This document shows positions 17,737-26,423 of a stretch of DNA of 32,725 bases, piece by piece (the first letter of the stretch is position 1; each line of letters begins with the position of its first letter). The DNA is from Gemmatimonadota bacterium (lineage in GTDB: Bacteria; Latescibacterota; UBA2968; GCA-2709665), in assembly GCA_002709665.1 (NCBI GenBank), contig PAQK01000001.1, positions 98,717 through 131,441 on the forward strand, written 5' to 3'. Under the pieces are notes generated by a model, which had not been told where the DNA came from, made no database searches, and saw only the letters and a program-made list of their open reading frames with translations. The position numbers and the translations under genes were made by a program.

Positions 17737-19728
17737 ATGACTGACGCACCCGAACTCAAACTGACTCCTGATCTCGAATCCGGAAAACCCAATGCTGCCA
17801 CGCTATTCGACGCGCCAGACTCCGGGAAACTTACACTCTTCCGGAAACCCGCCACTCCCGATCCATTCGTCAACGCAGCGGTGACCTCTCTTGGAAATGA
17901 CACGAACGGTACCGAGCAATTCTGGATTTCCTGTGTAAACAGCCTCAGTGGCGCTACCAGTTTCCTGATTGACGAGAATGGGGGATACCGAACTTTCGAA
18001 TGGTCCGGTGATGACATGGTCAACGCCATATACAGCGTTGTCGCTCAGGATCAGGATACCCTCTGGGTTACCGGAGGAGCACTTGGCTACTTTATCCGTC
18101 TTGACCTGACAACCGGGAATCAGGAAAGATATCCCTGGGGGGCTGGACGTTTCGTGACTGCGGGCATGGCGTTGGATCCCGATACAGGCAAACTATTCGC
18201 CGGGGCTCAGACCGCGTTGGTCTCTTTTGACACTAACACAAGGGAAACTATACGAATCTATGGCGAAGACGAACGTCCGCCGGACAATCACCACTACAAC
18301 CACTGGCGGCTGGATGACGGCTCTTACGGGTTCATACTCGAAACACCGGGCCTATCATACTTGCGTTGGGACCCCAAAGAGGAAACGGTCTCCTGGCACC
18401 GAATCGCAGAGGACGCCTCGCATCCTGCAGTGGGCAACATCAGGTCACTGAAGTATTGTAATGGCAATAAGACGTATCTCCCTTATCTGGGTTGGTTCGA
18501 CGGACTGACACACGAAATAACGCCCCACGAGCATCCCCCAGAGGAAGAGGCTGCCTGGTTCGGTCAGATGGGAAATCACGTGTTTGGGAACCAGGTAGAC
18601 CGAAACAGCGGAGGGGTCACGGTTGTCTGCTGGGATGTCACGACTGGGAGGACAACCAGGCGCTTGAGTGTCGCCAACATCACACCGTTTGGCATCTCGC
18701 TGACCGAAAGCGGCAAAATCCTGGCAATGGACCTCTATGGATGTTACAAGCGTTACGATGCAATTACGGGCGATCTGGAACTCTCGAGGCGTGTCGGTCC
18801 GGAACATCAACACAGATGCAATGTCATCTTACCGGTTGACGAACACAGGGTTGTAGGCACCCCGTTTATCTCACAGAACTTCTGGGAATTCGACACCGAT
18901 GCCTCCAGTGGGTTCTGCGCGGGTAGAGCGGGGGGCTCGTTTGGTCAGGTGGACTATGGCATACGGGTAGGCACGAAAGTCTATTTCGCGATTTACGGAG
19001 GAGGACAACTCACTGAATACGACCCTGAGCGTCACGCATCCTATCCGATCAACCCCACGCAGGTCGCAATAAACGACCAGGGACAGCACGGCGCAGGAAT
19101 CACAACGGACGGACAGATCATCTGGATTGCCTTTAAGCCCAAGTATGGCACGCTCGAAGGTGCCATGGCCCGATACGACACAGCAACCGGTATGGCGAGT
19201 TACAAAAATGCATCGGTTCCTTCTCAACACGTCCTGAACCCGGTCTATGACAAGGTTGGCGATGAACTCGTTGCAGGCACCTCATACCTATCTGACTGTC
19301 TCACTGCAACGCCGGTGCACAACACCTCCTTTGCGGTTCTTCTCGATCCGTCAACGATGGAAGTCATCAAGAAAGCAGAAGGCCCGGAGGGTGTCGACAC
19401 ACTACACTGCCATGGACCGCTTGGCAACCATCGCTGGTTGTTCCAGATTGGGCAGGATCTCGCTCAGTTCGATTCTGAGGAGGGAACCTTATCGGATTCT
19501 GCCCTCCACCTACCAGTTACTACATCAAAGGTCCTGTTCGCCGGCAGTCCTGGTTTGTTCCTGCTACAAATTGGGGACGACCTTTGTCGATGGGATGCGA
19601 ACACAGACACCACTGAGAAGATTCTCACCTTTTCTTCCGACCTTGTGAATCGATGGTGGGTCCACGGATCGGACATTACTTTCGACTGCGGACAGTATGC
19701 CGCTTTCTGGAGAAACTGGACCGAATAG
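17737..19728 (+). CDS. Unrecognised beta-propeller protein, 663 aa
   Basis: A 663-residue protein built of repeated four-strand units with turns such as DLTTGNQERYPWG, LDPDTGKLFAG, DPEEGTL-like loops and DATTG-type hairpins (VTTGRTTRRL, AITGDLELSRRVG, DTATGMASY). This is the look of a YVTN, SMP-30 or WD-like beta-propeller, probably with two propellers or one large one. I recognise no catalytic motif or named family. There is no signal peptide. An AGGT site lies about 10 nt before the ATG. It follows the BNR_4 gene and precedes the broken URO-D gene on the same strand, so a role in glycan recognition or breakdown is inferred from context only. Confidence 0.75.
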   Translation: MTDAPELKLTPDLESGKPNAATLFDAPDSGKLTLFRKPATPDPFVNAAVTSLGNDTNGTEQFWISCVNSLSGATSFLIDENGGYRTFEWSGDDMVNAIYSVVAQDQDTLWVTGGALGYFIRLDLTTGNQERYPWGAGRFVTAGMALDPDTGKLFAGAQTALVSFDTNTRETIRIYGEDERPPDNHHYNHWRLDDGSYGFILETPGLSYLRWDPKEETVSWHRIAEDASHPAVGNIRSLKYCNGNKTYLPYLGWFDGLTHEITPHEHPPEEEAAWFGQMGNHVFGNQVDRNSGGVTVVCWDVTTGRTTRRLSVANITPFGISLTESGKILAMDLYGCYKRYDAITGDLELSRRVGPEHQHRCNVILPVDEHRVVGTPFISQNFWEFDTDASSGFCAGRAGGSFGQVDYGIRVGTKVYFAIYGGGQLTEYDPERHASYPINPTQVAINDQGQHGAGITTDGQIIWIAFKPKYGTLEGAMARYDTATGMASYKNASVPSQHVLNPVYDKVGDELVAGTSYLSDCLTATPVHNTSFAVLLDPSTMEVIKKAEGPEGVDTLHCHGPLGNHRWLFQIGQDLAQFDSEEGTLSDSALHLPVTTSKVLFAGSPGLFLLQIGDDLCRWDANTDTTEKILTFSSDLVNRWWVHGSDITFDCGQYAAFWRNWTE

Positions 19729-19785
19729 ATGTCACGCCGACCCAATTTGCACTGAAGGCCGCTGTCCGGGAAGGCGGGAGGTGGA

Positions 19786-20432
19786 ATGACGGGAAAGGAG
19801 AGGGTTCTGGCCGCCCTGGAGTTTCGAGATGCGGATCGGGTTCCGCGTTTCTGGGACCATTTCTTTCCCGAGTTCTGTCTGGAATTTGCCAAGCAGGTGC
19901 CAGACGTCGATCCTATGAGTCACTTTGGGAATGAGGTCCAGGTCGTTGTGGCCGACGAGACGCCATGGCCTTCTCGTGCAAAAGTTGTCCGGGACGCTGG
20001 CGACAATCGAGTTACGAAGAACGGTTGGGGACAGGTTCAGCGAAGCAGGACAGGCGCTTACTACAGCGGGTTGCTGGAAACAGCATTGCCGGACCGTGCC
20101 GACCCGGACGCTCTAGAGTTTGAAGATCCCCTGGCCGATAACCGGTACGCAAATCGTTTCGACGCTCTCCGATTGGGTGACCAGTTTATCTTCTGCAAGA
20201 CCGGTGGACCTTATATTCGCACTACTTTTCTTCGAGTAGAAGAGCCGTTCTGGATCGACATCATGGACGACCCCGCCTGGATAAGTGTCCTGGTTGACAG
20301 AGTCGTAGACCACATCATCGAGATCGGCACCGAGGCGGATATGTACTCGGCCCACATTCCATCGGTCCGGACATGAGTATAGAGACAATTCGCAACGTCC
20401 TTGAATTGCTCGACCAACACGGCAGGTATTAA
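19786..20432 (+). pseudogene. URO-D family methyltransferase-like gene with its centre deleted
   Basis: The N-terminal part is a normal uroporphyrinogen-decarboxylase-family start: MTGKERVLAALEFRDADRVP and then about 160 further residues ending DHIIEIGTEAD. Instead of the central barrel, the frame then jumps to MYSAH and stops at TGA 20374. A different frame carries the usual family C-terminus, SIGPDMSIETIRNVLELL followed by DQHGRY and TAA at 20430. The family is normally 340-400 residues, so about 130-170 central residues, including the later metal-binding region, are gone, and a 1- or 2-base indel lies near CACATT (20355). Intact relatives handle corrinoid methyl transfer or decarboxylation. 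This copy cannot fold as an enzyme. Confidence 0.85.
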
Positions 20433-20486
20433 CCTGTTGTGCGTCGGCTTGTCCGGTAACGTTTTAATTCTCGAGGTGAAGGTATC

Positions 20487-21923
20487 ATGAGCCAACTCAA
20501 CGCAGGCATCGCTCGGATAGACATCACCAACTACGCGGCCGGGGAGCCGAACGATCCTCTGTATGCGAAGGCCCTGGTCCTGCAAGATAGTGCCACAACC
20601 ATTGTACTGGTCACAGTGGACGCTGTGGCCACGGAAGAAATTGGATCGGTTCCCAACTGCTACCTTGAGTGTGTTCGATCCCGACTCTACGGTGACCTGA
20701 GTATCCCACGAGAGAGTGTCATCATTTCGGCCAGTCATTGTCACGGATCCGTCTGCGAAGACATTGAGGATCGCACGGTTCAGGTCGTGAAAGAGGCCTG
20801 GGAACGGACGGTGCCTGTCAAGGCAGGAACTGGCGTGGGATTTGAGAACACAATAATGGAAAATCGCAGGATGCGACTGAGAGACGGAAGAGAGGCGGAT
20901 GTCCGGAGAGCCTATTCATTCCCGCCAGACGAGGAAGTCGAGGCCGTGGGCCCAGTGGATCCGGAGATTGGTGTACTCCGGCTCGACAAGGAGAACGGTG
21001 AGTGCCTTGCTGCTGTTTACAATTTTGCGTGCCATCCAATTAAGGGGGTCCCAAACGGCGGCAACACATCCGATCTGGTAGGATTCGCGTCCAAGGTAAT
21101 CGAGGACAACCTGTGTGACGAGACGATGGCATTCTTCCTCCAGGGTTGTGGCGCGGATATCAATCCTATCTTCTACAAAGACGTAAACTATCCACCGGAC
21201 GCGGAGTCGCTGGGTCACAAGCTGGGTCTCAATACGGTCAAAGCACTACGGGATGTCCAGTGTAATGACAATCAGGTATTGCGACTGATTCACTTGGACA
21301 CCGAACTACCAAGGGCCAATCTCGCACCCTTCATCGAGAAACTCGAAGCCGAACAGGAAGATTTGCTCGAAGCGCTCCAAGCAACTACGTTGAACCTTAA
21401 GGCCTACCTCCCACTCGTCTTAAAACACAAGCTTTCACCGGACCATCCGTCCTACGACTTCAGCAGATATCTACATGAGAAACAGATGCGGAAGGAGAAC
21501 CTTGCGCATCTGGACTCTGAGAACCGGTCGCATTTGGATACCTACACCAAAAACATTTACATCATGGAAGCACTCACAAGGGTGCGAGCCAACCTGAATC
21601 TGCTCAAGAAGAATCACTCTAAGAACGAGGCAGCCGGGAAGGACACTATCGACATTGAGCTTGTTGGTCTGAGAGTTGGTGACTTTGTCCTCATCACTTT
21701 TCCGGGTGAACTCTCCGTCCAAATCGGACAAAATATCAAGACTAATTCATCGCATCACCACACCTTCATCGCATCTGTAACCAACGGCTATATCTACTAT
21801 TGCCCAACTGAAGAGCAGTTGAAAAATAGGGGTTATGCCCAGGAAGATAGTGATTGCCTTGTGGCAGAGGGTTGGCAAAGCGTGTTTGAATCCAAGGCCG
21901 CAGAGATACTGGAGAGGGTGTAA
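20487..21923 (+). CDS. Neutral/alkaline ceramidase-like hydrolase
   Basis: A 478-residue protein of the neutral/alkaline non-lysosomal ceramidase-like family, Zn2+-dependent amidases in characterised members. It starts with the family opening NAGIARIDIT. The zinc-ligand signature SASHCHG is at residues 81-87 (H84, H86), the second histidine is in NFACHP (H183), and FLQGCGADINP follows at about 223-233. The C-terminal half ends with NGYIYYCPTEEQL and a short helix, as in bacterial relatives. It lacks a signal peptide, unlike secreted ceramidases, so the substrate may be a sugar amide or ester rather than ceramide. GAGGTGAAGG precedes the ATG. The gene lies just after the broken URO-D gene. Confidence 0.83.
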   Translation: MSQLNAGIARIDITNYAAGEPNDPLYAKALVLQDSATTIVLVTVDAVATEEIGSVPNCYLECVRSRLYGDLSIPRESVIISASHCHGSVCEDIEDRTVQVVKEAWERTVPVKAGTGVGFENTIMENRRMRLRDGREADVRRAYSFPPDEEVEAVGPVDPEIGVLRLDKENGECLAAVYNFACHPIKGVPNGGNTSDLVGFASKVIEDNLCDETMAFFLQGCGADINPIFYKDVNYPPDAESLGHKLGLNTVKALRDVQCNDNQVLRLIHLDTELPRANLAPFIEKLEAEQEDLLEALQATTLNLKAYLPLVLKHKLSPDHPSYDFSRYLHEKQMRKENLAHLDSENRSHLDTYTKNIYIMEALTRVRANLNLLKKNHSKNEAAGKDTIDIELVGLRVGDFVLITFPGELSVQIGQNIKTNSSHHHTFIASVTNGYIYYCPTEEQLKNRGYAQEDSDCLVAEGWQSVFESKAAEILERV

Positions 21924-21988
21924 GATAGATCCTAGGTGAGACCCAGACCCGGTTTGGTATCAGCTTCGCAACTACTGCTGACCTGACC

Positions 21989-22171
21989 TTATGCGGTGCA
22001 GTGGTTGTAATCCACAATTTGCGTTTCCGGCCTTCCGGTCCAGAGCCAACCCCAATTCCCAACCTCGAGGCTCTCCAGTTCCAACCCGACAACATCTCTA
22101 TAGAAGGCAATCGATTCCATCGCATTGGGTATCACCAGAACCAACTCGGACTGGCCACGTGTAAATCCCAT
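21989..22171 (-). pseudogene. Truncated VOC (glyoxalase/dioxygenase fold) gene
   Basis: The first 50 residues are a clear VOC-fold start: GQSELVLVIPNAMESIAFYR then DVVGLELESLEVGNWGWLW with TGRPETQ. The first beta-alpha-beta-beta unit is nearly whole. After that the sequence turns to IVDYNHCTA and stops, so the protein is 60 residues where the family needs about 120-130. I found no C-terminal half in any frame before the ceramidase-like gene end at 21923. GAGAAGG lies 8 nt before ATG 22171. It is likely a deletion remnant. A functional half-domain that dimerises is possible but less likely. Confidence 0.75.
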
Positions 22172-22236
22172 ATGACAACCTTCTCTCAAGGGAAATATCT
22201 ATTCATCGTGGTACGTGGAGAAATGACCTTGTCGCA

Positions 22237-23226
22237 TTAATACGGCAGCTCGATCACCTGCCCGCTTTCCACACTCTCGTTAATGGCCATGGTGATATGG
22301 TGTGTCTCTAGAGCATCATTGTAGGAACAGTACACAGCGTCCCTGTCACCGGTGCGAACCGCATCGAGGAACGCCCTGTCTTCCTCTTCGTACGGATTGT
22401 TGTTGTTTCTGATTCTCTCTTCCCTGCCAGGCGTCTTCACGATAAGTTCACTGTTGTCGTGCGTAACCACCATTTCGTCGAGCAGGAAATCCACACCCGT
22501 ACGGAAGCCGTCTAGCGCCAGGTGACCTGTGCCTGCACAAAGCACCGCGCCATTTTCAAAAGTCACAGTAGCCACAATGTGATCACAGATGTCGTGCTTC
22601 TCCCATTTTTTGGCACCTATTCCTTTGGTTCCTTGCGCATACACGCTGACGGCACTCGAATCTATCAGGTGACGAGCAATATCGACCACGTGAGTCGCCT
22701 GTTCGTTCATCTGCCCACCACTCTGTCCTTGCTGACGCCACCACATCACACCTGGAAATCCGCCGATCCAATAGGCGAAAACAGCGGACACGGTCTTCCC
22801 CGCCATACGCTCCCGAGCAACTTTGGTAATTTCAGTACTGCGCCAGTTGTAGCCTGCCGCACTAACCACACCGGCCTCTTCTATAGCCGCATTGATCTCG
22901 ACGGCTTTGCTCAAATCGACCGCCAGCGGCTTTTCGACGAAGACCGCCAATCCGCTTTTCGCGGCGAGGATTTCCTGGTTTGTATGTGCGAAGGGCGGCA
23001 GGCAGATATAGACCACATCCAGGTTAGAGTCATCCAACATATGCTCCACATTATTGAATGCCCTGCCACCATAGTCCTCCACTGCCCTTTGGACTGCGCC
23101 CTCGTCCACATCACAAAACGCTACGATTTCGACATCATCCCACGTGGACAGATGCCTGAGATGTCCTCCCCGGGCGATATTTCCGACTCCGATGAACCCG
23201 ATCCTGAGGCTTTCTTCAAGACTCAC
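22237..23226 (-). CDS. Gfo/Idh/MocA-family NAD(P)-dependent oxidoreductase
   Basis: A 329-residue sugar dehydrogenase-type oxidoreductase. The Rossmann motif is IGFIGVGNIARGG at residues 9-21 and the family EKP motif is E98-K99-P100. The C-terminal alpha/beta domain includes a GGQMNEQATHVVDIARHL stretch near residue 170 with the usual substrate-side Asp and His. Such enzymes oxidise or isomerise sugars and inositols with NAD(P)+. The start is GTG 23226 with GGAGGAA just upstream. It lies 74 bp downstream of the TIM-barrel isomerase-like gene on the same strand, a common pair in sugar catabolism. The exact sugar is unknown. Confidence 0.93.
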   Translation of the reverse strand: MSLEESLRIGFIGVGNIARGGHLRHLSTWDDVEIVAFCDVDEGAVQRAVEDYGGRAFNNVEHMLDDSNLDVVYICLPPFAHTNQEILAAKSGLAVFVEKPLAVDLSKAVEINAAIEEAGVVSAAGYNWRSTEITKVARERMAGKTVSAVFAYWIGGFPGVMWWRQQGQSGGQMNEQATHVVDIARHLIDSSAVSVYAQGTKGIGAKKWEKHDICDHIVATVTFENGAVLCAGTGHLALDGFRTGVDFLLDEMVVTHDNSELIVKTPGREERIRNNNNPYEEEDRAFLDAVRTGDRDAVYCSYNDALETHHITMAINESVESGQVIELPY

Positions 23227-23300
23227 CAGTTCCTCCGTTTTCTTTATTGAGCGGTAGCTGAAGAGTAGAACACTTGAGACGACCTGCCGCCCTCACAACA

Positions 23301-24107
23301 CTATTCTGCATCAGCCAAGCACTGCTTCAGAAATGTCACCGACCTAGGTAGCGCGATCTCACTTTTGTCCGTGAGACCGCATTCGAAGGCCATAAAACCA
23401 TCGAATCCAATTCTCTTCAACACCTTGAAGGAGGCGGTGAAATCTATGTCTCCGGATCCTGGCTCCTTCCGTGTATTGTCTGCAAGGTGCACGTGGCCCA
23501 GGACATCGGAAACGGATTCGAAGCTGTCGGGAGTGTTCGGCTGTTCGATATGCATGTGGAAGAAATCGGCCATCACACGCTCACCTGAACCACCAGAATT
23601 GCGACAAAGTTCAGCGGCCTCCTCAACGTCCCTGAGCGCATTCGACTCGTATCGATTCAGCGGTTCTAGTAACAGACAGGCGCCCACGCCTTCCGCGTGG
23701 CGTGCGAGCTCCTCGAGCACACACCCGAGCAACTCGATCTCGGCCTCGTGCTGTGACTTCCAGGGAGACATATCCGGCAAACGGTCGTTGCGATTGAAGA
23801 TCGGAACGGATATTGGGCCCTCCGCACCCAGGTCAGCTGAGATGTCGAGATAACGTTTAAGCGTATCCGCACACGCCCTTCGGCGCTTCGGATCAGGATG
23901 CACCATCTCCGCTTCGAATCCTCCGCAGATGGATGAGGCTTTCACAGGACTGTCCTTGAGTGCCGCTTTGCGCTCCGCCAACCCGGCTTCTTCGTTTATC
24001 TGTCCGCCCGCCAGTTCTACTCCTTCGAAACCATATGACTCCAGGTTGCGCAGCTTCTTGGCAAAGCTCTCTCCTGAAACCAGACCCTCCTGACATGATA
24101 ATTTCAT
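23301..24107 (-). CDS. Sugar phosphate isomerase/epimerase-like TIM-barrel protein
   Basis: A 268-residue xylose-isomerase-like TIM barrel (AP endonuclease 2 superfamily). A complete divalent-metal site is visible: E148 in LLLEPLNRYESN, D181 and H184 in MADFFHMH, H207 in HVHLADN and E242 in AFECGL. Members isomerise or epimerise sugars, keto-sugars or inositol intermediates. GGAGGAG lies 5 nt before ATG 24107. It is probably co-transcribed with the downstream Gfo/Idh/MocA gene, and together they could convert a monosaccharide released by the glycosidases here. The substrate cannot be assigned. Confidence 0.92.
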   Translation of the reverse strand: MKLSCQEGLVSGESFAKKLRNLESYGFEGVELAGGQINEEAGLAERKAALKDSPVKASSICGGFEAEMVHPDPKRRRACADTLKRYLDISADLGAEGPISVPIFNRNDRLPDMSPWKSQHEAEIELLGCVLEELARHAEGVGACLLLEPLNRYESNALRDVEEAAELCRNSGGSGERVMADFFHMHIEQPNTPDSFESVSDVLGHVHLADNTRKEPGSGDIDFTASFKVLKRIGFDGFMAFECGLTDKSEIALPRSVTFLKQCLADAE

Positions 24108-24160
24108 TGAGTCTCCTCCCGATTCCTGAGTTCATTCTGGGCTGGATGCAATCGTTGCTT

Positions 24161-24391
24161 TCAATCCACTTTTGGGACCGAGTGATTTCGATTCCAGATC
24201 TCACGAGCAATCTTCCAGGAACCATCCGGCTACCTCTGGTAGATGACAATGATCTTCCCTCGCTCCTCCATCGCTTCGCCATCGCCCTTTTGGGATGCTT
24301 CCTTCCACGCCTTGGTGGTGTCCCTTATGGCGGCCACATCAGTTTCCAACTGATCTGCAGCCCCCAGCCACGACGTCACGCCTAGGACCAT
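24161..24391 (-). pseudogene. DUF4440/SnoaL-like (NTF2-fold) gene with deleted centre and amber codon
   Basis: From ATG 24391, with AGAGGAA upstream, the frame gives a signal-peptide-like start MVLGVTSWLGAADQ. The first helix of a DUF4440/SnoaL-like domain follows, DVAAIRDTTKAWKEASQKGD. It then jumps straight to the last strands, GKIIVIYQR, hits TAG at 24230-24232, and continues in the same frame as PDGSWKIAREIWNRNHS to TGA at 24161. In relatives the position of the TAG is often glutamine in a strand of the form QPDGSWKI. The normal length is about 140-150 residues; only 77 codons remain, so about 65-75 central residues are missing. Two independent lesions show that it is dead. Confidence 0.85.
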
Positions 24392-24444
24392 AAATACAAC
24401 GATTTCCTCTATCTTATCAGTCGTGCAACCACTCCTAAGCTGGT

Positions 24445-26349
24445 CTAAACAACTTCCCCTATCCACACCACCATTTCACCCTCGCCTCGATTCGCCCAAA
24501 TGAAATACGGAATTGCCGTAATCTTGCAGGCTTGGTACCGGGTTCTGGACGGTCTGTACAACGTCCCTTTCCAGGAAACCGATTCTCGTCTTTTGGCTTT
24601 TCCTCTGACGATAGGAATGCCACTCAAAACACCACTGGAGTGCTTCTTTCCCACCAGCACACTGTCTTTCGCCAATACCAGATCATTCAGACCTTTCCCA
24701 TTGTCTTTCTCTTCCAGGCAGTATACCACCGGACCTCTCTGCAGCGCAACGCGACCGGCATTCTGCCGTATGGAGGGATGGGACTCCACTCGCTTCACCG
24801 TCATGGTCAGATGCAGCCGGATACGATCACCCTTCTGCCATTGACGCCTAAGGTACAGGTAACCCTTGCGAAGTCTGGCCTTGCTTTTCACTGGCCGACC
24901 ATTGACAGATGCCAAATATGCCTCACACCAACCGGGAACTCGAATCGCTAGGGTAAAGGTGACGGGAACCGAAGGGGATATCTCGAATTGCACATCCTCG
25001 TCCCAGGGGTATTCGGTCTTCTGAGTCACCGTTACTTGCTGACCGGCCAACTGTACCGTAGTCCGGCTATCGATGAATAGGTGTACGAAAATAGATCTGG
25101 TGGTTTGGGTGTAGACATAACCTCCCAGCGAAGCGAATATTCGGGCAAGATTGGGTGGACAGCACGCACACCCGAACCACTCCTGTCGAACAGGCGGTTT
25201 CTGACCTGTGAACCGGTGCGAGCCAGGAAAGGACGCAAGGTAATTGTCGTAGAAGAAACGTGTGCCGTCCAGTGAGACACCCGCGGGAATACAATTGTAA
25301 AGTGCGCGCTCCATCACATCCGAGTATTGTCTGTCCGTGTCCATCTGAACCATCCGGTGGGCAAAGAAGACGAGTGCAATTGCCGCGCAGGTCTCCGCGT
25401 AAGCTTCCTCATTCGGAAGGTCGTAATCAATGGTGAAGCGTTCCCCGAACCGGCTGGAACCGATACCCCCGTGAATGTACATTCGCTTTTCGGTGATATT
25501 CTTCCACATCCTGCGACAGGCCACCAACAGCTCCCTGTCCCCCGTTTCGGCTGCAACATCCGCCATACCAGCGTAAAGATAACAGGCCCTTACGGCATGG
25601 CCCTCGGCGGTCTCCTGTTCCCGCACGGGAAGATGCGCCTGGAAGTAATCGTGGCCGCCGAAACGGACTGGGTCTTCTCCCCTTTCCCTGGCTTCCCTGT
25701 CGAAGTAGTGAGGAGATCTCCCACGTTCATCAACAAAGAATTTCGCGAGATCCAGATACGATCGACGACCGGTCGCACGATACAATTTGACCAGAGCCAG
25801 TTCGATCTCTTCGTGACCTGGATACCCCCGTTTCTGTTTACGCCCTTTACCGAATACGCTCACTATGTAGTCTGCATACCGGCACATTACATCCAGAAAC
25901 TCGCGTCTGCCTGTTGCCTCAAGATGTGCAACAGCGGCTTCCATCAGGTGACCAGCACAATACAACTCGTGCTGGTCGCGAAGATTTGACCAGCGCTTTT
26001 CGGGTTCTACAACTGTAAAGTGGACATTCAAATATCCGTCTTCTTGCTGCGCCTCGGAGATCAGCTTGACAACGTAATCTATCTTTTTTTCCAATCTGGC
26101 ATCGGGGTGCGTCGTGATACTATAGCAGGCCGCCTCGATCCATTTCGCCACGTCCGAGTCCCAAAAAATGTGAGGGGGATCGGGGGAACCCGGTTTCCAG
26201 TCGAGTTTGAAGGCATCGATCCTCCCGGTCATCTTGCATTGTTGGTATTCAATCGGTAGGGTCACGCACCGATTTAGGCCCAGGCGTTCACCCCAGAACC
26301 CACCTTGGACTTGCACCTGGTTAGTAGTTACAGGCTTGAACTTTCTCAT
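24445..26349 (-). CDS. GH127-type beta-L-arabinofuranosidase-like protein (DUF1680)
   Basis: A 634-residue GH127/DUF1680 glycosidase. Its (alpha/alpha)6 barrel begins with VQGGFWGERL near residue 20 and includes DGYLNVHF near 110 and QHELYCAGHLMEAAVAHLEA near 130. The signature GCACCPPN is near residues 391-398. In the characterised family a cysteine of this cluster is the nucleophile and the cysteines with a glutamate bind Zn2+. The C-terminal part has two beta-sandwich regions. Members release beta-L-arabinofuranose. TGAGGAA precedes ATG 26349. No signal peptide is visible, so it acts inside the cell. It is on the same strand as the upstream unknown gene and the downstream isomerase gene, perhaps one operon. 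Confidence 0.9.
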   Translation of the reverse strand: MRKFKPVTTNQVQVQGGFWGERLGLNRCVTLPIEYQQCKMTGRIDAFKLDWKPGSPDPPHIFWDSDVAKWIEAACYSITTHPDARLEKKIDYVVKLISEAQQEDGYLNVHFTVVEPEKRWSNLRDQHELYCAGHLMEAAVAHLEATGRREFLDVMCRYADYIVSVFGKGRKQKRGYPGHEEIELALVKLYRATGRRSYLDLAKFFVDERGRSPHYFDREARERGEDPVRFGGHDYFQAHLPVREQETAEGHAVRACYLYAGMADVAAETGDRELLVACRRMWKNITEKRMYIHGGIGSSRFGERFTIDYDLPNEEAYAETCAAIALVFFAHRMVQMDTDRQYSDVMERALYNCIPAGVSLDGTRFFYDNYLASFPGSHRFTGQKPPVRQEWFGCACCPPNLARIFASLGGYVYTQTTRSIFVHLFIDSRTTVQLAGQQVTVTQKTEYPWDEDVQFEISPSVPVTFTLAIRVPGWCEAYLASVNGRPVKSKARLRKGYLYLRRQWQKGDRIRLHLTMTVKRVESHPSIRQNAGRVALQRGPVVYCLEEKDNGKGLNDLVLAKDSVLVGKKHSSGVLSGIPIVRGKAKRRESVSWKGTLYRPSRTRYQACKITAIPYFIWANRGEGEMVVWIGEVV

Positions 26350-26423
26350 TGCATTCCTCAGGGACTGCAACCCTTAGGACGGCGGCGACTCAAATAAGAC
26401 ACTTCCACCTTTGGAGGCGCAAC

